A DNA stretch of 64,000 nucleotides from JANMDU01 sp043777675 (GTDB lineage Bacteria; Pseudomonadota; Gammaproteobacteria; Burkholderiales; Burkholderiaceae_C), in NCBI GenBank assembly GCA_043777675.1, contig JAYWHR010000031.1, positions 1 to 64,000 of the forward strand. The letters are read 5' to 3'. A model generated the notes under the pieces. That model was given only the letters and a program-made list of their open reading frames with translations, did no database searches and was not told the origin of the DNA. Within the stretch, counting starts at the first letter, position 1; each line of letters starts with the position of its first letter. Below, piece after piece: positions 35,793-44,900 of this stretch. The position numbers and the translations under genes were made by a program.

Positions 35793-36563
35793 CTACACCG
35801 TGTAGTTGAGCGCCATACGCCCGCCATCGACCGTGACAATTTCACCAGTGATGTAACTGGCTGCATCGCTGGCTAGCCAAGCTACGACATCAGCGATTTC
35901 GGAGGGTTCGCCTAAGCGGCGCATGGGGGTGCGGCTCATGATGCGTGCTTTGGCAGCGTCGTCGGTGAGCACGGCTTTTTGCGCCAGCTCGGTGGCAATC
36001 GTGCCAGGCGCTACTGCATTCACGCGAATACCGTGATCAGCCAGCGCCAGCGCTGCCACGCGCGTGAGCTGGTTGATGCCGCCCTTGCTCATGTTGTAGC
36101 TGGCGATGCTGGGAATGGCCAGCACGGCGTTGACCGAGCTCATGTTGATGATGCTGCCTTGCGTTTTGCGCCCCACCATCGCGCGTGCGGCAGCTTGCGC
36201 CATGAGGAAACTTCCCTTGAGATTGACGCGGATCACAGCATCAAAATCATCTTCGCTCACATCGAGAAAAGGCGCTGCTTTGAAGATGCCGGCGTTGTTG
36301 ACGAGTACGTCGACGCGGCCATGCTTGTCTAGTGTTTTCGCAATGAGCTCGTCAATGTGAGATTTATGCGCCACATCGCAATGGACATACATGCCCTTGC
36401 AGGCCAAGGCCAGCACCTGCCCTGCTGCGTCATCCACATCTGATAGCACCACGCGTGCGCCCTCGCGTGCAAATCGCTGCGCACAAGCCGCGCCGATGCC
36501 CTGCGATGCGCCAGTGATGATCACTACTTTGTCTTGTAAACCCAGTTGAATCTCATTTTTCAT
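35793..36563 (-). CDS. SDR-family oxidoreductase
   Basis: 256 residues. Classical short-chain dehydrogenase: cofactor motif GASQGIGA near residue 18, NNAG near 90, catalytic Ser in INMSSVNAV and YNMSKGG near 158. An Asp after beta-2 (VVLSDVDDAA) suggests NAD rather than NADP. Placement next to a KDPG/KDPGal-type aldolase and the ugp transporter suggests a sugar or sugar-acid dehydrogenase, but this is inference. Confidence 0.88.
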   Translation of the reverse strand: MKNEIQLGLQDKVVIITGASQGIGAACAQRFAREGARVVLSDVDDAAGQVLALACKGMYVHCDVAHKSHIDELIAKTLDKHGRVDVLVNNAGIFKAAPFLDVSEDDFDAVIRVNLKGSFLMAQAAARAMVGRKTQGSIINMSSVNAVLAIPSIASYNMSKGGINQLTRVAALALADHGIRVNAVAPGTIATELAQKAVLTDDAAKARIMSRTPMRRLGEPSEIADVVAWLASDAASYITGEIVTVDGGRMALNYTV

Positions 36564-36581
36564 CGGTCAATAAGCCTTAAA

Positions 36582-37229
36582 TCATTGCCTAGCCGGCATA
36601 AAACCTTGTCGAATCGCTATTAAATCAGTAGCATCTTGCCGGATGCTGGCAACCGCTTTTCCGAGCGAATACAGCGATGATCCGATACCAAAACCATTTG
36701 CGCCTGCTGCCCAATAAGCGGCCATATTCGAAGCGCCGATACTGCCTACAGGGATCAGCAAAGCGTCCGTCGGCAATACCGCCCGCATCGCTTTCACGGC
36801 AGACGGCGAGATCATCTCCGCCGGAAACAGCTTAATCGCATCCGCGCCCGCAGAGAGAGCGGCGAAGGCCTCGGTCGGTGTGGCCACGCCAGGAATGGCG
36901 AACATGCGCGCCGCCTTTGCCGCAGCTACCACAGCAGGATTGAAATTCGGCGAAATGATCAATTGCCCACCCGCAGCCTGAACTTGAGCCACCTGCGTAA
37001 GATCCAAAACGGTGCCCGCCCCAATCAGCGCCTGCGGCAACGCCTCGCGCAGCGCCGCAATGCTTGAGTAAGGCTCAGGCGAATTCAGCGGCACTTCCAA
37101 AATGCGAAAACCCGCATCCCACAGTGCTCGCCCGACAGCGGGTGCCTCATTCGGCGTGAGGCCGCGCAAAATGGCAATCAAGGGCGCTTGGATCAGCGTG
37201 CTACGGAGGAGCAATGGCAATGCAGACAT
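36582..37229 (-). CDS. 2-keto-3-deoxy-6-phosphogalactonate/gluconate aldolase
   Basis: 215 residues from ATG 37229 (MSALPLLLRS). Class I aldolase of the Eda/DgoA family: PLIAILRGLTPNEAPAVGRA, RILEVPLNSPEPYSSI, ALIGAGTVLDL and the Schiff-base Lys in ADAIKLFPAE. ILRGL and the NSP segment favour the DgoA (galactonate) branch. The last 16 residues (from DATDLIAIR to MPARQ) are encoded by a dispersed repeat copy that carries the stop region, so the native C-terminus may have been replaced. Confidence 0.86.
   Translation of the reverse strand: MSALPLLLRSTLIQAPLIAILRGLTPNEAPAVGRALWDAGFRILEVPLNSPEPYSSIAALREALPQALIGAGTVLDLTQVAQVQAAGGQLIISPNFNPAVVAAAKAARMFAIPGVATPTEAFAALSAGADAIKLFPAEMISPSAVKAMRAVLPTDALLIPVGSIGASNMAAYWAAGANGFGIGSSLYSLGKAVASIRQDATDLIAIRQGFMPARQ
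36590..36633 (+). repeat. Dispersed ~45-bp repeat, copy 10 (aldolase 3' end)
   Basis: TAGCCGGCATAAAACCTTGT is followed by CGAATCGCTATTAAATCAGT and AGC. It overlaps the final codons of the aldolase gene. The translated segment TDLIAIRQGFMPA parallels the ugpC copy (TELIALNAYSMPA). Confidence 0.88.
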
Positions 37230-37263
37230 GCTGCAATCATAGAGCGAGAGGCGCTTTTTCGTT

Positions 37264-38349
37264 TCAACCCAGTCTCTTGCCCTGTGCATCAAAGCCATGG
37301 AGCTTTCCGGGCAGGGTTTGGACGTGAATGATGGCATCCACGGCCGGGCAGGCATCGCCCTCAGCGATACGCACAATCATGTTGGGCTCGCTGCTTTTGT
37401 CAGCGGGCGTGCCTAAGCGGGTGTAGAGCAGGCGCTCAGCGCCGAGCATCTCGATGCTGATAACGCGCAGCGGCAGACCTTGCTGCGTCACGCGCAAATG
37501 CTCTGGGCGCACGCCAATGGTCGCTAAGGCTGTATTTTTAGAATCAAATGAGCTACTAGCCGGCATAGAATATGCGTTAAGTGCTATTAATTCAGTAGCG
37601 TCTTGTCGCGGCACGAGATTCATCGGTGGGCTGCCGATGAAGCTGGCCACGAAGGTGGAAGCTGGGCGGTGATAGACATCGTCGGGTGTGCCAAATTGCT
37701 CGACGTGTCCGCCGTTAAGTACCATGAGTCTTTCCCCGAGGGTCATGGCTTCAATCTGATCGTGTGTCACGAAAAGGCTGGTGATGCCGAGCTCGCGGTG
37801 CAATTTTTGGATTTCGATGCGGGTGGAGGCGCGCAGTTTGGCATCCAAATTGGAAAGCGGCTCGTCAAACAAAAATACTTGCGGTTGGCGAACGATGGCG
37901 CGCCCCATGGCCACCCGCTGGCGCTGGCCACCGGAGAGCTCGCGCGGCTTGCGCTTCAAATATGGCTCCAGTTCGAGCATCTTCGCGGCTTTCGCCACGC
38001 GCTGCTCGATCTCAGCCGGCGGCAGCTTGGCGATTTTCAGTCCATAAGCCATGTTCTCAAACACACTCATGTGAGGGTAGAGCGCGTAATTCTGAAACAC
38101 CATCGCGATATCGCGCTCGGCAGGTTCGAGATCATTTACCACACGCGAGCCAATGGAGATTTCGCCACCTGAGATTTCTTCTAAGCCCGCCACCATGCGA
38201 AGCAGCGTAGATTTACCGCAGCCCGAAGGCCCGACGATCACGACGAATTCACCGTCCTTGATCTCGCCGTTGATCCCATGGATCACTTGATTAGCAGCAG
38301 GGCCTTTGCCGTAGCGCTTGATGACGTTTTTAAGGGTAATAGAGGCCAT
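37264..38349 (-). CDS. ugpC: sn-Glycerol-3-phosphate ABC transporter ATP-binding protein
   Basis: 361 residues. Walker A GPSGCGKST, signature LSGGQRQRVAMGRA and Walker B VFLFDEPLSNLDAKLR are intact, followed by the C-terminal OB-type regulatory domain with GVRPEHL. About residues 250-265 (from TELIALNAYSM to PASS) are encoded by a dispersed repeat copy within the variable part of that domain. A UgpC or MalK-like role for glycerol-3-phosphate or glycerophosphodiesters follows from the linked permease and receptor genes. Confidence 0.94.
   Translation of the reverse strand: MASITLKNVIKRYGKGPAANQVIHGINGEIKDGEFVVIVGPSGCGKSTLLRMVAGLEEISGGEISIGSRVVNDLEPAERDIAMVFQNYALYPHMSVFENMAYGLKIAKLPPAEIEQRVAKAAKMLELEPYLKRKPRELSGGQRQRVAMGRAIVRQPQVFLFDEPLSNLDAKLRASTRIEIQKLHRELGITSLFVTHDQIEAMTLGERLMVLNGGHVEQFGTPDDVYHRPASTFVASFIGSPPMNLVPRQDATELIALNAYSMPASSSFDSKNTALATIGVRPEHLRVTQQGLPLRVISIEMLGAERLLYTRLGTPADKSSEPNMIVRIAEGDACPAVDAIIHVQTLPGKLHGFDAQGKRLG
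37557..37600 (+). repeat. Dispersed ~45-bp repeat, copy 11 (inside ugpC)
   Basis: TAGCCGGCATAGAATATGCG is followed by TTAAGTGCTATTAATTCAGT and AGCG. The first 20 bases are identical to intergenic copy 7. It is in frame in ugpC on the opposite strand. Confidence 0.93.
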
Positions 38350-38400
38350 AAACTTTGCTTCAATTGATGATACTTAACGCTTTAGACTGAACTCAAACTT

Positions 38401-38539
38401 CCGGACGCAGAAGACGCAAAGGTTACGCAAAAGACGCAAAAAAGAAAAATTAACCGAAAAATAGATCTTCAAATTCGGTTTTTTGTATTTGTCTTCTTTG
38501 GTATTTTTTCTGCGTAACCTTTGCGTCTTCTGCGTCCGG
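38401..38539. repeat. 139-nt long hairpin between ugpE and ugpC
   Basis: A perfect 28-bp inverted repeat (38401-38428 with 38512-38539; outer end CCGGACGCAGAAGACGCAAA) encloses 83 nt. The loop holds a nested AACCGAA/TTCGGTT pair (38452-38480) and A- and T-rich arms that can extend the stem. It lies in the 222-nt gap of the ugp operon. It resembles a palindromic mobile or REP-like element, not a normal terminator, as ugpC must still be transcribed. Confidence 0.88.
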
Positions 38540-38568
38540 TATTCGTATTCGTATTCGTATTCGTATTT
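38539..38568. repeat. Short tandem GTATTC hexamers
   Basis: Four GTATTC copies plus one GTATTT directly follow the right arm of the long hairpin and end 3 nt before the ugpE stop. It may reflect slippage next to the palindrome. Confidence 0.9.
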
Positions 38569-38571
38569 GAT

Positions 38572-39426
38572 TTACTTCTCAGTATCCACTAAGCCCTTAA
38601 CAAACCACTTTTGCATCAAGATCACAACCAGTGCAGGTGGCAAAGCGGCAAGAATCGTGGTGGCCATGACGACGTTCCATTCTGTGTAGGCTTCGCCGGA
38701 GATCATGCGCTTGATGCCGAGCACGATGGGGTACATGTTTTCATCAGTGGTCACAAGCAGCGGCCAAAGGTATTGATTCCAGCCGTAGATGAACTGAATC
38801 ACAAACAAAGCGGCAATCGAGGTGGTTGACAGCGGCAGCAGCACATCTTTGAAAAAGCGCATGGGTGAAGCGCCATCCATTCGCGCGGCTTCCACCAATT
38901 CATCGGGCACAGTAAGGAAAAACTGACGGAAGAGAAAAGTAGCGGTAGCCGATGCAATCAGCGGCACAGTCAGACCCGCCATCGAATTGAGCATTTTCAG
39001 ATCAGAGACGACTTCATACGTGGGCCCGATGCGCACCTCGACGGGCAGCATCAGCGTGACAAAGATCATCCAAAAGACGATGTTGCGAAACGGGAAGCGG
39101 AAATACACGATGGCAAACGCTGAGAGCAGAGAAATCGTGATTTTGCCAATGGCGATGATGAGTGCGCTGCCTAAGCTCACCAACATCATCGGCCAAGCAG
39201 GTGCGAAGGTTGAGCCGAGGCTTGTTTTGCCGCCCATGAGCGCGAAATAGTAGGTCTCGGCCATGTTGCTGCCGGGCAGCAGCGAGATGGGGCGCGATTG
39301 CGCTATTTCTTGCGCGGTTTGCGTGGAGGCGACAAGCGCTAAATACAGCGGGAACGCGACGATGGCCACGCCAATCAGCAAGATGGCATGCGCTGCAAAG
39401 TCGGCAAGAGGACGGCGTTCAATCAT
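38572..39426 (-). CDS. ugpE: sn-Glycerol-3-phosphate ABC transporter permease UgpE
   Basis: 284 residues with six membrane helices. The EAA loop that docks on the ATPase is ELVEAARMDGASPMRFFKDVLLPLS near residue 190. It is highly similar in pattern to UgpE (VGPTYEVVSDLKMLNSM). It starts 1 nt after the ugpA stop, so the two are coupled. Confidence 0.94.
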   Translation of the reverse strand: MIERRPLADFAAHAILLIGVAIVAFPLYLALVASTQTAQEIAQSRPISLLPGSNMAETYYFALMGGKTSLGSTFAPAWPMMLVSLGSALIIAIGKITISLLSAFAIVYFRFPFRNIVFWMIFVTLMLPVEVRIGPTYEVVSDLKMLNSMAGLTVPLIASATATFLFRQFFLTVPDELVEAARMDGASPMRFFKDVLLPLSTTSIAALFVIQFIYGWNQYLWPLLVTTDENMYPIVLGIKRMISGEAYTEWNVVMATTILAALPPALVVILMQKWFVKGLVDTEK

Positions 39427-39427
39427 A

Positions 39428-40315
39428 TTAATAATTCACGCGTCGTTCAATGAATTTGAACTGAAAGACCGTCAGCGCAATAACTATCACCATGAGCACG
39501 ACAGATTGCGCTGCTGAGCCGCCCAGATCAAGCGCTTTGAAGCCATCGTAATAAACTTTGTAAACGAGAATGGCAGTATCTTTACCCGGACCGCCCTGCG
39601 TCACCGCATCAATGATCGCGAAGGTATCGAAGAAGGCATAAATCACGTTGATGACGAGTAGGAAAAACGTGGTGGGCGAGAGCAGCGGGAACACAATCGT
39701 CCAAAACCTGCGAGCAGGCGATGCGCCATCAATCGCAGCCGCTTCAATCAAAGATTTCGGAATACTTTGTAAGCCCGCGAGGAAGAAGAGGAAGTTGTAG
39801 CTGATCTGCTTCCACACGGCAGCAATCACGATCAGCGCCATCGCATCACCCGATTGCAGCAGGTGATTCCAGTTGTAGCCCATGGAAGTCAAAGTGAAAC
39901 TGATCACACCCATCGGCGAAGCGAACATGAATGCCCAAAGTACACCGGCGATCACGGGTGCAACCGCGTAAGGCCAAATCAGCAAGGTTTTATAAGCCAT
40001 CGCGCCGTGAATCACACGGTTGGCGCAGACGGCGAGCAGCAGAGCAATGGAGAGTCCCGAGCCTGCGACAAGTAGCGAAAAAACAGCCGTGGTTTTGAAC
40101 GAAGCGAGATAAGTTTCGTCTGCAAACAGTTGCTTGAAGTTTTGCAATCCAACGAATTCGGTGGACGTACCGAAAGCATCTTGCAGCAGCACGCTTTGAT
40201 ACAGCGCCTGACCTGCTGGCCAAAAGAAAAATACCAACACCACAGCCATCTGCGGTGCAATCAGCAGCCAAGGCAGCCAGGTGGAGCGGAAAACGACGCG
40301 CTTTTCAGTCGCCAT
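39428..40315 (-). CDS. ugpA: sn-Glycerol-3-phosphate ABC transporter permease UgpA
   Basis: 295 residues with six membrane helices. The EAA loop SLIEAAAIDGASPARRFWTIVFPLL is near residue 200, and RVVFRSTWLPWLLIAPQ begins the first helix. It pairs with UgpE to form the membrane channel. Confidence 0.94.
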   Translation of the reverse strand: MATEKRVVFRSTWLPWLLIAPQMAVVLVFFFWPAGQALYQSVLLQDAFGTSTEFVGLQNFKQLFADETYLASFKTTAVFSLLVAGSGLSIALLLAVCANRVIHGAMAYKTLLIWPYAVAPVIAGVLWAFMFASPMGVISFTLTSMGYNWNHLLQSGDAMALIVIAAVWKQISYNFLFFLAGLQSIPKSLIEAAAIDGASPARRFWTIVFPLLSPTTFFLLVINVIYAFFDTFAIIDAVTQGGPGKDTAILVYKVYYDGFKALDLGGSAAQSVVLMVIVIALTVFQFKFIERRVNY

Positions 40316-40346
40316 GAAGATCGCCTAAATCATCAAAAAACGCAGA

Positions 40347-40392
40347 GCTACTATTAAAACAATAGCATTTTGCGCAATATATATGCCGGCGA
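40347..40392 (-). repeat. Dispersed ~45-bp repeat, copy 12 (ugpB-ugpA gap)
   Basis: GCTACTATTAAAACAATAGC (perfect CTATT/AATAG hairpin) is followed by TTTTGCGCAATATATATGCC and GGCGA. It lies between ugpB and ugpA. Confidence 0.9.
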
Positions 40393-40444
40393 GAAGCTGT
40401 TTTAACCATAAAAAACGATTCAAACAGCCGCTCATCCGTTGGAT

Positions 40445-41752
40445 TTACTTGCCCTTGTTGGCAGCCTCAAAGCGCACCAACAATTCGTTGCCGCGCTTCA
40501 CAGCTGAATCCAAAGCCTCTTGGGCAGTTTTCTTGCCCGACCAGACTTGTTCGAATTCCTCGTCATTGATCGTACGGATTTGAACGAAATTGCCCAAGCG
40601 AATGCCGCGCGATTTTTCTGTGGTTTTGCGAATCATCTGGTTGACGGAAACATCCGTACCAGGATTTTGTTTGTAGAAGCCCGATTTCTCGGTCAGCGCA
40701 AACGACACCGGAGTCAGCGGCAGGTAGCCGGTGCGCTGATGGCTTCTGGCATCTACTTCAGGCTTAGACAGGTGGGCAAAAAACTGCGCCACGCCTTTGT
40801 ATTCTTCGGCTTTCTTGCCTGACATCACCCACAGACTCGCACCGCCAATCACGGTGTTCTGCGGTGCGCCTGCAACGTCTGGGTAGTAAGGTAGCGGAGC
40901 GATCCCAGAGGCAAATTTCGCGTTGCGCTTGATGTTGCCATAGAGCGCAGATGAGCCCGTCATCATGGCGCATTCGCCAGATACGAAGGTGGCATCAGCC
41001 AAATTGCCACGGCCTTTGTAGACCATCAAATTGCTTTTAGCCATGTTGCCCAAGTTTTCAATGTGGCGCACATGCAGCGGGGTATTGAAGTTAAGGCGAG
41101 CATTCAAGCCGCGCATGCCATTGCCCAAAGTGGCAAATTCAGTGTTGTGCCAAGCGGAGAAGCTCTCTAGCTGCGTCCAGCTCATCCAGCTAGAGGTAAA
41201 GGGGCACTTATGGCCAGCGGCTTTGAGCTTGGCAGCGGCCAAAGCCACTTCAGGCCAGGTAGAGGGTGGCTTCTCGGTGTCGATGCCAGCCGCTTTGAAA
41301 GCGTCTTTGTTGTAATGGAAGACGGTGGTGGAGCTATTGAACGGGAAAGACAGCATCTCGCCATTTGGTGCGGTGTAGTAGCCAGCCACTGCGGGCACAT
41401 AATTTTTTGGATCAAATGGGACACCTGCGTCCTTCATCACTTTGCCGACAGGAACGATGGCTTGCTTAGAAGCCATCATGGTGGCCGTGCCGACTTCAAA
41501 CACCTGCAAGATGTGCGGTGCATTGCCCGCGCGGAAGGCGGCAATGGCGGCTGTCATGGATTCGTCGTAGCTGCCTTTAAACGTCGGCACAACTTTGTAT
41601 TGCGTCTGGCTGGCGTTGAAGTCTTTGGCATGGTCGTTGACCCATTCGCCGAGGGCGCCGCCCATGGAATGCCACCACTGAATTTCGGTTTGCGCAAATG
41701 CGGGGGAGGCCAAAGCAGTGGCTAGGGCAATGGCAGATAAGCGTAATTTCAT
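40445..41752 (-). CDS. ugpB: sn-Glycerol-3-phosphate-binding periplasmic protein UgpB
   Basis: 435 residues with a clear signal peptide (MKLRLSAIALATALASPAFA). The mature start TEIQWWHSMGGALGEWVND and later segments (VPTFKGSYDESMTAAIAAFR, IGGASLWVM) match UgpB. First gene of ugpBAEC, which imports glycerol-3-phosphate and its diesters as carbon or phosphate source. I did not see a convincing Pho box in 41753-41957. Confidence 0.95.
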   Translation of the reverse strand: MKLRLSAIALATALASPAFAQTEIQWWHSMGGALGEWVNDHAKDFNASQTQYKVVPTFKGSYDESMTAAIAAFRAGNAPHILQVFEVGTATMMASKQAIVPVGKVMKDAGVPFDPKNYVPAVAGYYTAPNGEMLSFPFNSSTTVFHYNKDAFKAAGIDTEKPPSTWPEVALAAAKLKAAGHKCPFTSSWMSWTQLESFSAWHNTEFATLGNGMRGLNARLNFNTPLHVRHIENLGNMAKSNLMVYKGRGNLADATFVSGECAMMTGSSALYGNIKRNAKFASGIAPLPYYPDVAGAPQNTVIGGASLWVMSGKKAEEYKGVAQFFAHLSKPEVDARSHQRTGYLPLTPVSFALTEKSGFYKQNPGTDVSVNQMIRKTTEKSRGIRLGNFVQIRTINDEEFEQVWSGKKTAQEALDSAVKRGNELLVRFEAANKGK

Positions 41753-41957
41753 GAAAAACTCCTAGATGAATCAGCGGAATGTAAACTTGTTTTATGACAG
41801 TCATATTAAAGCCATACTTGGCTCATAAGCCAAGGGGGTTTTTACTGCCTCAGTCACTGGTTTGTCGTATAAATACACGCCACGCAAGGGCATCATGGAT
41901 GTCTCGTAGGGTCGGGCACCGTGCGGCGATAATGTGTCAATCGAGCATCAATCATTC

Positions 41958-44900
41958 ATGAACGCACCATTGCCCACACAGCTTTTCTCATCCTCCGTGC
42001 TCCCAGCACAGGATGCGCCGCGCCTGCGCGAAATTCCTTACAACTACACCTCGTTTTCCGACCGTGAGATCGTGATCCGCTTGCTTGGTGCGCGTTCATG
42101 GGAGCTCCTAGAGCAATTGCGCGGCGAGCGCCAAACCGGCCGCAGCGCCCGCATGCTGTACGAAGTGTTGGGCGATATTTGGGTGGTGCAGCGCAACCCA
42201 TATTTGCAGGATGATTTGCTCGACAACCCCAAACGTCGTAAAGCCTTGGTCGATGCGCTTTATCACCGTCTCGGCGAAGTGGAAAAACGCCGCACGCCGG
42301 ATGTGGATAAGTTGCGCGATGAGCATGTGGGCATCTTGCTCGATGCAGCGCGTGCTTGCGTGAAATCGTTCTACGAGACGTTTTCTACAGTGTATGACCT
42401 GCGCAAAAAAGCCATCAACGTGCTGCGCCGCACGACTGCGAAGGACAACATCAAATTCGACGGCCTCTCTCGCGTCAGCCATGTGACGGATGCGACCGAC
42501 TGGCGTGTGGAATACCCGTTTGTCGTGCTCACGCCCGATACCGAGGCTGAGATGGCAGGTATGGTGAAGGGCTGTATTGATCTGGGCTTGACCATCGTGC
42601 CACGCGGCGGCGGCACGGGATACACCGGCGGTGCGATTCCGCTCACGTGGAAATCAGCGGTGATTAACACCGAAAAACTGGAAACCATGACCGAGGTGCA
42701 GATGGTGTCTCTGCCCGGCTTGACTGAGCCTGTGGCGACCGTGTGGTCAGAGGCCGGCGTGGTCACGCAGCGCGTGGCGGATGCGGCGGAGAGGGCGGGC
42801 TTTGTGTTTGCAGTGGATCCAACTTCGGCTGAAGCGAGCTGCATCGGCGGCAATATTGCGATGAATGCCGGTGGAAAAAAAGCCGTCCTTTGGGGCACGG
42901 CGCTAGACAATTTGGCGAGCTGGCGCATGGTGACGCCCGATGCGCAATGGCTGGAAGTTACTCGCCTCAATCACAATTTGGCCAAGATTCATGATGCAGA
43001 AATGGCCAGCTTTAAGCTGGAGTATTTCGATGCCGGCGGTAAAAAACTACTTAAAACTGAGCAGCTCGACATCCCCGGCAAAACCTTCCGCAAAGAGGGC
43101 TTGGGCAAGGATGTGACGGATAAATTTTTGAGCGGCCTGCCCGGCATTCAAAAAGAAGGCTGTGATGGCCTGATCACCAGCGCGCGCTGGATCGTGCACA
43201 AGATGCCTTTGCATACGCGCACGGTATGCCTCGAATTTTTTGGCCATGCACGTGATGCCGTGCCATCGATTGTGGAAATCAAGGATTACATGTTTGCTGA
43301 GCAAAAGCGCACGGGCGTTTTGCTGGCTGGCTTGGAGCATCTGGACGACCGCTATTTGAAAGCCGTGGGTTATGCCACCAAATCTAAGCGTGGGGGCTTA
43401 CCAAAAATGGTGCTAGTGGGCGATATCGCGGGAGATGATGCTGATGTGGTGGCACGAACGACCTCCGAAGTCGTGCGTATCGCTAACAGCCGCTCTGGCG
43501 AGGGCTTTATCGCCATCAGTCCGGAAGCGCGCAAAAAGTTCTGGCTTGATCGCAAGCGCACTGCAGCGATTTCCAAGCACACCAATGCCTTCAAAATCAA
43601 TGAAGACGTGGTGATTCCGTTGCCGCGCATGGCTGAATACACCGATGGCATTGAGCGCATCAATATCGAGCTTTCTCTGCGTAATAAGCTGAAATTCGCG
43701 GGCGAGTTGCTCGCGTTTTTTGAGCGCGGCAATTTGCCGCTGGGCAAAGGGGATGATGCACAAGATATCCCGAGCGCTGAGTTGCTCGGTGGCCGCGTGA
43801 GCGAGGCGATTGCCCTGATCCAGGGCGTGCGCTCGCTTTGGCAAGGCTGGCTGAATACCGTTGACGAAAAATTTGATCAGTTGCAAAGCCATGAACTTCG
43901 CGCCAGCTGGAAAACGCAAATCCGCGCCCCGCTTAGCAATATCTTCACAGGCGGTGCATTCACTGGCATCTTGGATGAATGCCAAGCCATCCACAAGCGC
44001 GTCTTGAAAGGCCGCGTGTGGATCGCGCTACACATGCATGCGGGTGACGGCAATGTGCATACAAATATCCCTGTGAACAGCGACGATTACGAGATGCTGC
44101 AAACGGCACACGAAGCCGTAGGGCGCATCATGGCGCTGGCGCGCAGCTTGGACGGCGTGATCTCGGGCGAGCATGGCATTGGCATCACGAAACTCGAGTT
44201 TTTGAGCGAAGCCGAACTCAAGCCATTCGCTGACTACAAAGCGCGGATTGATCCCGAAGGGCGCTTCAACAAAGGTAAGTTGCTACGAAATCAGGAGCAC
44301 TCTGCGCAGGATACACGCCGGCTAGATGGTAAAAATGCTCATAAAAATGAAGCTGACGTCTGGTTTGCAGATTTAACGCATGCCTACACACCATCCTTTG
44401 GTTTGATGGGGCATGAGTCCTTGATCATGCAGCAATCGGATATTGGCGATATCGCTGATTCGATCAAAGATTGTCTGCGCTGCGGCAAATGCAAACCCGT
44501 CTGCGCCACGCATGTGCCGCGCGCGAATTTGCTTTATTCGCCGCGCAACAAAATCTTGGCTACTTCGCTGCTGATTGAAGCCTTCTTGTACGAAGAGCAA
44601 ACGCGGCGCGGCATCAGCGTCAAGCATTGGGAAGAGTTTGAAGACGTGGCTGATCATTGCACGGTGTGCCACAAATGTTTGTCGCCTTGCCCGGTGAAGA
44701 TTGATTTCGGCGATGTATCGATGAATATGCGCAACTTGCTGCGCAAGATGGGACAAAAGAGCTTCCGCCCCGGCAATGCAGCAGCCATGTTTTTCTTGAA
44801 TGCCACGAATCCCGAAACAATTAAATTCATGCGCTCAGCCATGGTGGATGTGGGCTTTAAAGCGCAGCGCTTGGCTAATGATTTGCTGCGCGGGCTTGCG

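Noticed and set aside
38539..38568. GTATTC hexamers as a coding feature or iteron origin
   Set aside because: There are only four perfect copies, they lie after the ugpE stop, and no replication gene is nearby.
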